Origin: Plotosus lineatus
Taxonomy: Eukaryota > Chordata > Actinopteri > Siluriformes > Plotosidae
DNA: 64,000 nt
NCBI GenBank assembly: GCA_024760905.1
Contig: CM045731.1
Span: forward strand, 25,368,501-25,432,500
Direction: 5' to 3'
The position numbers and the translations under genes were made by a program. Of this stretch, positions 58,361 through 64,000 are shown in pieces. The notes beneath the pieces were generated by a model. It was not told the DNA's origin. It saw only the letters and a program-made list of their open reading frames with translations, and searched no databases. The stretch's first letter is position 1. Each line of letters begins with the position of its first letter.

Positions 58361-58745
58361 TCTTCTTCTTCTTTTACTTTCGGCTGCTCCCTTCAGGGGT
58401 CGCCACAGCAAATCATCCGCCTCCACCTCACCCTGTCCTCCGCATCTTCTTTTCTGACTCCAACGACCTTCCTACGGACACGCCTCCCACCTCTCCTTCT
58501 TCGACGTCTTCGACCAACAGTAGTCCAATTTCCATCAGCACCCTGTTGATTGACAGCACTGATGGCGGTCGTTGTTAACCCGGGCCTCGACCGATCCGGT
58601 ATGGAGGTAATACTTTTGATTTGCATAATCAATAATTGGCATTGGTTTTACGTCGGATGCCCTTCCTGACACAACCCTCTGCATTTCTCCGGGCTTGGGA
58701 CCGGCATGAGGGGGAGAGACACTGGTTAGTGCCCCCCCACCTCAT
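58361..58745 (-). mobile_element. Internally deleted RTE retrotransposon (5' UTR joined to 3' end)
   Basis: On the minus strand the right part (58745-58470) has TCAGGAAGGGCATCCGACGT and a short open piece NWTTVGRRRRRRRGG, which I read as the RTE 5' region. The left part (58470-58361) is the RTE C-terminus ([18 protein letters not shown]) with its 3' UTR and GAA tail. Everything between (endonuclease, reverse transcriptase) is missing. Confidence 0.6.
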
Positions 58746-58852
58746 GGCTGCATTAGGGTAACCTCAAAAAAAAAAAAAAAAAGAAAGAAAAAACAAGTGC
58801 TAGCAGTACTGCCATACCATGTATTTGCATGCGAACTAAATAATTAGGACAA

Positions 58853-59160
58853 TGGAGGCCTGGTGGTAAGGTGCTGGATCACCGACTCCAAGGTTGGGGG
58901 GGGGGGGTTTGAAGACCCACTATCAATGGATTGTCACTGCCCCCCCAATGCAGTGAACTGGGTTATCAAACGCCTGCCATGTCTCTCACTGTCGATGGTG
59001 AGAGGTTCCTGTAAAAGAACCATTGTCGACTTTCGTCAAGAATAGCTGCAAAGCTGTCAGCATGTTTCTGCCCTGTCTGGCGAGCTGTCTAGGGTGTACT
59101 CTGTCCTCGCCCATAGTCGACTGCAGCCCTAATTAAAATTAAGTTGTTCAGAAAATGAAT
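58853..59160 (+). repeat. SINE type II
   Basis: Head GGCCTGGTGGTAAGGTGCTG, G run near 58895, common body, and a tail ending CTAATTAAAATTAAGTTGTT and GAATGAA. Confidence 0.78.
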
Positions 59161-59287
59161 GAACCAAATAATTAGCAATTTATGCTAGCTCATCATAAGC
59201 ACCAGAATGCTAATCACACACAACACCAAGCTAGGCATTTAGTTTTGTTTGCTTTATTTTAGAGCACAGAATACAGCAAAGGCCTGG

Positions 59288-59638
59288 GCAGTGGTGGTCT
59301 AGTGGTATAGGGAGCTGGATCACTGATCCTAAGGTTGGGGGTTCGAGTCTCACTCTCCACAAGGTTGTCACCCCCCCCCCCCCCCCCAAGTGCAGCTAAC
59401 TGGATTATCAAAGGCGGGCCATGTCTCTCACTGTCTGTGGTGAGAGGTTCATGTAAAAGAACCATTGCTGACTTTCATTAAGAGCAGCTGCAAAGCCGTC
59501 AGCGTGTTTCTATTCTTTGCTAAAGGGTTGTGTCAGGAAGGGCATCCGATGTGAAAACCAATGCCAAATCAAACGTGCGAATCATTCGCGGTGGCGACCC
59601 CTCAAAAAGGGGAAAAGCCGAAAGGAACTCTCTCAATC
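59288..59638 (+). repeat. Full-length SINE type I with 14-bp target duplication
   Basis: Head GCAGTGGTGGTCTAGTGGTA with B-box GGTTCGAGTCT near 59338, common body, and tail with GTCAGGAAGGGCATCCGATG and GGTGGCGACCCCTCAAAAAG. CAGCAAAGGCCTGG lies at 59274-59287 and 59639-59652. Confidence 0.92.
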
Positions 59639-59652
59639 CAGCAAAGGCCTGG

Positions 59653-60045
59653 ACCTGAAAATAATGACTACGCAAACATCGAATTTGATATTTTATTCCT
59701 TTTAACAAGTCAAAACCCCCACATGATCACATTAATGCAAGTTTTTTGTATCTTCACAGCCCTGGATAAAAATGTACTTATTTCCAGTTACTTTTAATGT
59801 GAGACTAGAGATAGTGTTATATAATTCTGTTTGTGAGTGAATAAAGAGAGGAGATTTGATGTAGGTCAGTACAGTACGTATTTATTGGTCCATTAACAGC
59901 TTGCCCTGTGTGAGCATGTTTAAATGTTAAGATTGGGGGTGAAGGAAAAGGAGGGGCGAATACCTATGCACACCTTGAGGCCATTTATCCCACAGGCATC
60001 AGAATAAACAAAGCATTGTAACTGTCAAAGCATGTCTTTGAATAA

Positions 60046-60050
<5 letters not shown>
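59653..60050. other. Intergenic DNA, nothing recognised
   Basis: No repeat family or gene signal recognised. Confidence 0.4.

Positions 60051-60111
<61 letters not shown>
60051..60111. repeat. (GA)n microsatellite
   Basis: About 27 GA units after a short CA run. Confidence 0.95.
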
Positions 60112-60112
<1 letters not shown>

Positions 60113-60271
60113 AGTACAGTATAAAGGTGAGTTGAGTGTACAATATGGTATTTTACTCTGATCACATATAAAAGGAAGATGTTGTGTTTACTTTTCAATA
60201 AAAAAAATACACCATTTTATCCCACTTTAAAATATTTTTTTACTTAATTTATTTCATTATCTTTGATTTTG

Positions 60272-60535
60272 ATCCACCGTATTAATCCCGAAAAGGGAAT
60301 TCAGCTTCTGTACTTAACCCATTCGAAGGGGCCACACATTGCAGCACACAGAGAGCAGCCGGGGGACAGGTGTCTTGCTCAAGGTCACTTTAGTCATGAA
60401 GTTAAAGAAAGGGGAGGTGCTGCTCCCTCCCCCACCGTCACACTTTTTTTTCCTCTTGCTGGTTTGGGAATCAAAACAGTGACTTCCTGATCCCAAACCC
60501 ACTTCTCCAACCATCAGGTTATGGCGGCCCCCAAT
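60272..60535 (-). repeat. SINE-like repeat (TTAATCCC tail)
   Basis: GTATTAATCCCGAAAAGGGA tail at left, AGGTGTCTTGCTCAAGGTCA in the middle and a head-like AACCATCAGGTTATGGCGGC at right. Typical of fish SINEs on the minus strand. Confidence 0.6.
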
Positions 60536-60567
60536 TTGACCAAGACCTGTGCTGTGAAACATACAGT

Positions 60568-60921
60568 GTGGATCTTCTTCTTCTTTCAGTTTTTCCCCTT
60601 TTTCAGGGGTTGCCACAGCAAATCCTCTGATTCGCATGTTTGATTTGGAATACTAGTAGGTTTTTACTTCGGATTCCCTTCCTGACACAACCATTTAGCA
60701 AAGGGCAGAAACATACTGACGGCTTTGCAGCTACTCTTGTCAAAAGTCAGCAATGGTTAGTTTACAAGAACCTCTCAGCATAGACAGTGAGAGACATGGC
60801 CGGCCTTTGATAACAGTAAATTAGCTGCACTGGGGGGACAGGGAGAGGGGAGTGGGACTCGAACCCCCAAACTTGGGATCAGTGATCTAGCATCCTTTAC
60901 CGCCAGGCCACCGCTGCCACA
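60568..60921 (-). repeat. Full-length SINE type I
   Basis: On the minus strand: head GGCAGCGGTGGCCTGGCGGT at 60921, B-box GGGTTCGAGTCCCAC, common body, and tail with TCAGGAAGGGAATCCGAAGT and GCTGTGGCAACCCCTGAAAA ending in GAAGAAGAAGATC. Confidence 0.85.
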
Positions 60922-61320
60922 CTGCTGTCAAACTTATAGTGTAGATAAAGATTATAATCTTATCAACTCAACATGTTTTGAGTCTTTGTGGAATCCAAAT
61001 GAACCCAAAAGGTCACTCACAGAGTGCAGGTACCTCTGTCAAGCTGGTCCTATATGGGTATTGCTTTTAAATTTTAAGTATTATGGTATGTTCTATAATA
61101 AGCAGACATGACCAAATGAGAAAAAAAATCTCTTGTTTGAAGGATTTATGAGATAACTGGGTTTTGATTTTTCAAGGTCTATCAAAGTCAGTGGTAAAAG
61201 TCTATTCATAGTTTCCTATTAGTGTTCCCTGATGATAGTATGTTTATCAGCATTCGTTTAGAACTTTAAAGCTCTCTACCTATAAAACATCAAGATCTAA
61301 ATGAAATGTGAGGTCCTCCA
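60922..61320. other. Intergenic DNA, nothing recognised
   Basis: No repeat family or gene signal recognised. Confidence 0.4.
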
Positions 61321-61436
61321 CTGAATGTAGGCACTTGTCGCAAGTGACGTATGGTGCTTGCGAGACAAAGTGCAGCTTATCCGGACTTCCGATCTTTCAA
61401 GTGAGCAAGTCGCATTGAATACTTGTTTAGTACAGG
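61321..61436 (+). repeat. Single arm of the palindromic element
   Basis: CAAGTGACGTATGGTGCTTG, CTTATCCGGACTTCCGATCT and TGAATACTTGTTTAGTA match the left arm and loop of the palindrome at 44883-45131. The second arm is absent. Confidence 0.85.
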
Positions 61437-61440
61437 TAGG

Positions 61441-62195
61441 GTAGTGTCTCCACCAAGTTTGGTAAACATACATACATGGACGTAATCAGGATATTGTTTA
61501 CAGACAAACACATTCATTAGAGTAATTATAATGTAATGTATTTTTTAAATTCTCCGTTTTTCCACTAGAGGGCAAAATAGAGCAGGACCGTAAAGTCAGC
61601 TACTGACATAATGTCCTCATGATAAGATTAACTAAAGCTCTTATCTGTAGGACGTTACATGTTATCCTGTTGCCACATGATTGGCTGATTGGATAATGGC
61701 ATAAATGTAAAACAAAACCAAAACAATGTTTTTGTTATGAATAAAATACTTATCCCTCTATCCCCTTACTTATGTTAAATACATCATTACATAAACACGA
61801 AACACGCAGCAACAGCATCAATGACATTCTTCCAAAGTATTCGGTGACTCTCCAGTGGAGAAATTTTTATTTATTAAAAATAATTCTCAGTGTAATATCT
61901 TACAATCATTTATTAAATAGAAATACTGAATATACATCAAAATCCACACCAATATCCATATGAATATGCGTGTGAGGTGTACGTCTTAATTGTGCATTTG
62001 TTCTGATAAAATTTGGATTACTGTATCTTTGGCACATAGAGGCCATGTATTTATTAGAATTATTATAAAAGGTCAGGTTCATTATTCACATTTCCCACAC
62101 TGATACGGATTGCTATGATTGACAGAAAATTAAGCACTGGAGTGAAATGAAAAGTTGATGTATAGAAGGTTGATGGTACAGCACTTCTGTATGTG
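61441..62195. other. Intergenic DNA; one PBX/MEIS-type site
   Basis: Mostly unassigned AT-rich sequence. TGATTGACAG occurs at 62116-62125. Confidence 0.35.
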
Positions 62196-62197
62196 TG

Positions 62198-62243
62198 CGT
62201 GCGTGTGTGTGCGCGCGTGTGTGTGTGTGTGTGTGTGTGTGTG
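62198..62243. repeat. (GT)n microsatellite
   Basis: GT/GC dinucleotide run. Confidence 0.95.
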
Positions 62244-62381
62244 AGAAGTGGATCTTATACTAATGGTCTGTGTAGTGCTGTGTGAAAGCTCTGAACACGG
62301 AATGGGTAAAGCTCTTGGAGAGTAGAGAGACGCACACACTCAGAGTCACCACAGAGACAAGGAGAGAGTGTACCTGATTTA

Positions 62382-62382
<1 letters not shown>

Positions 62383-62459
<77 letters not shown>
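62383..62459. repeat. (GA)n microsatellite
   Basis: About 38 GA units with one AA interruption. Confidence 0.95.
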
Positions 62460-62460
<1 letters not shown>

Positions 62461-62554
62461 AATCCTTTTTTCCATCATTACCTCGTCCCTGGCCCAGAGA
62501 TGGCTCCTCTACTGAACCCTTGCTGCCTCCTGCCCACTTAATTAGTCTCTAAGC

Positions 62555-62556
<2 letters not shown>

Positions 62557-62600
<44 letters not shown>
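62557..62600. repeat. (CT)n microsatellite, complementary to the GA run at 62383
   Basis: About 20 CT units about 100 bases from the long GA run on the same strand, so the two could pair. Confidence 0.95.
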
Positions 62601-62755
62601 AACACACACACAGACACACACACGTTTCCTCTCATGTACACACTTTTGCTTCGTGTGACTCGCACACTCACGTCTTCACTTTTTCCAATTTTCCCCCTCA
62701 TACTCTCAGCAATGGTTCTGAACGAGAAATAGACTGTTGAGAAACACAAAACTCT

Positions 62756-62757
<2 letters not shown>

Positions 62758-62788
<31 letters not shown>
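62758..62788. repeat. Poly-T run
   Basis: About 29 consecutive T. Confidence 0.95.
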
Positions 62789-62795
<7 letters not shown>

Positions 62796-62989
62796 AGAGA
62801 AAAAAAAATGTATAGCACAAAAAATCTTCAGAAACTCAACCAGTGCACACCCAGATCATTATTATTATTAACCCTGTTTCATATGAGGTAAGCGTAGTAT
62901 GTTGTATGGGGCATGACGGTTTGATTGACAGCGAGAAGAACCAGGGTTCAAAAATATGTGGTCGGCAAACACGTTTCTGTGTGGAATTT

Positions 62990-63110
62990 GTGAGTGGAGG
63001 AATCTTCTCTCCTGCCTGTGTGGGCTTCTTCTGAGTTCTCAGGTTTCTTCCCATATTCCAGAGACATGCTCAGTTTGATATTCCCTTTTAGTGTGAATAG
63101 GAGAGTCAAT
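62990..63110 (+). repeat. SINE fragment (second head type)
   Basis: GGGCTTCTTCTGAGTTCTCA and CCATATTCCAGAGACATGCT resemble the middle of the SINE family seen at 55125 and 48145. Confidence 0.5.
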
Positions 63111-63117
63111 GGCATGG

Positions 63118-63432
63118 CTGTGGTGGCCTGGTGGTATAGGGCACAGGATCGCTCCCCGTCCCCCCAGTGCAGCTAACTGGGTTATCAAAGGCCTGCCATG
63201 TCTCTCACTGTCTATGGTGGGAGGTTCATGTAAAAGAACCATTGCTGACTTTCGTAAAGAGGAGCTGCAAAGCCGTCAGTGTGTTTTTGTCCCTTGTTAA
63301 AGGGTTGTGTCAGGAAGGGCATCCGACGTAAAAACCTATTCCAAATCAAACGTGCGAATCAGATGATTCACTGTGGAGACCCTTGTGAGAAAAGGAAAAA
63401 TCCCAAGGGAAAAGAAGAAGAAGAAGAAGGAT
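63118..63432 (+). repeat. SINE type I
   Basis: Head TGTGGTGGCCTGGTGGTATA (B-box region deleted), common body, and tail with GTCAGGAAGGGCATCCGACG, then a GAAGAAGAAGAAGAAGG end. Confidence 0.85.
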
Positions 63433-63683
63433 GAGGATTTATGGCCCAGCACACATTCTTATCCCCAGGAAAATGTGGAGAATTTGTGCAAAATCTGGCA
63501 ACCTATCATGCAAATTAAACCTCGCTGTGAATAACGTCTATGGTTATAGAGTCGGCTAAAGTTAGATCTGACTCAATGAATAGATAGAATCAATAACAGT
63601 AATATATATAAGGCGAGGTATAATCTCTACGGTGTTGTGTAAAAGGGTTCTGAGACATTTCTGAGTCAAACCTTCTCCCATTA

Positions 63684-63684
<1 letters not shown>

Positions 63685-63726
<42 letters not shown>
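63685..63726. repeat. (CA)n microsatellite
   Basis: About 20 CA units at the border of the last SINE. Confidence 0.95.
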
Positions 63727-63729
<3 letters not shown>

Positions 63730-64000
63730 CTTCTTCTTCTTTTCCTTTCGGCTTTTTCCCTTTCTTCTCAGAGGTCGCCACAGCGAATCATCTGATTTGC
63801 ATGTTTGATTTGGCATAGGGTTTTACGTCGGATGTCCTTCCTGTCACAACCCTTTTAGCAAGGGACAGAAACACACTGATGGCTTTGAAGCTACTCTTTA
63901 CGAAAGTCAGCGATGGTTCTTTTACATGAACCTCCACCATAGACAGTGAGAGACATGGCCCGCCTTTGATAACCCAGTTAGCTGCACTGGGGGGGGACAG
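63727..64000 (-). repeat. SINE type I, cut by window edge
   Basis: Tail at left (CTTCTTCTTCTTTTCCTTTC, then GGTCGCCACAGCGAATCATC), and the common body to the end of the window. The head lies beyond 64000. Confidence 0.85.

Overview
The window is nuclear DNA of a vertebrate, almost certainly a teleost fish. It has spliced genes with GT-AG introns, proteins close to the human orthologues, dense CA/GT microsatellites, Tc1-like transposons and fish-type LINEs and SINEs. No bacterial or viral gene was seen. The species cannot be fixed from the sequence.

Only two host genes can be supported, and they encode the two subunits of one enzyme, the mitochondrial trifunctional protein of long-chain fatty-acid beta-oxidation. 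HADHA (alpha: long-chain enoyl-CoA hydratase and 3-hydroxyacyl-CoA dehydrogenase) is on the minus strand. Its start codon is at 25669 and exons 1-18 run down to 2459; the last about 97 codons (two exons in human) lie left of the window. HADHB (beta: 3-ketoacyl-CoA thiolase) is on the plus strand from about 26.0 kb to 44.4 kb and is complete apart from an uncertain first coding exon. The genes are head to head, so a shared bidirectional promoter between about 25670 and 26056 is expected. Every exon joins its neighbour in phase, and the catalytic residues of all three activities are present.

The rest is mobile and repetitive DNA. Layout: 0-2.4 kb, HADHA intron 18 with a Tc1 element inside a SINE; 3.4-12.5 kb, HADHA intron 14, a graveyard of LINE-A, Tc1, LINE-B, a TIR element, a SINE and LINE-C; 13-15 kb, a pogo-like MITE and SINE; 16.5-22.1 kb, HADHA intron 6, a hAT-like element hosting a LINE-A/RTE composite; 23-25 kb, LINE and SINE pieces; 26-35 kb, HADHB introns 1 and 4 with LINE, TIR and RTE copies; 36-41 kb, an RTE insertion with a clean target-site duplication, nested pogo-like MITEs and a hAT-like element; 44-64 kb, an intergenic stretch without a recognisable gene, holding a large palindrome, MITEs, SINEs, a 26-bp minisatellite, CATC arrays, a CpG-rich block and possible conserved non-coding DNA.

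The most interesting signals are: (1) a modular SINE family with one tRNA-like head and body but two different 3' tails, one matching the end of the RTE LINEs in the same window; (2) a different SINE whose internal segment has expanded into about 42 copies of a 26-bp repeat; (3) short introns whose two splice sites are bracketed by complementary simple repeats (AC/GT, GA/CT), one associated with a three-codon loss in HADHA; (4) a LINE-A to RTE chimera; and (5) a palindrome with arms of about 105 bp.
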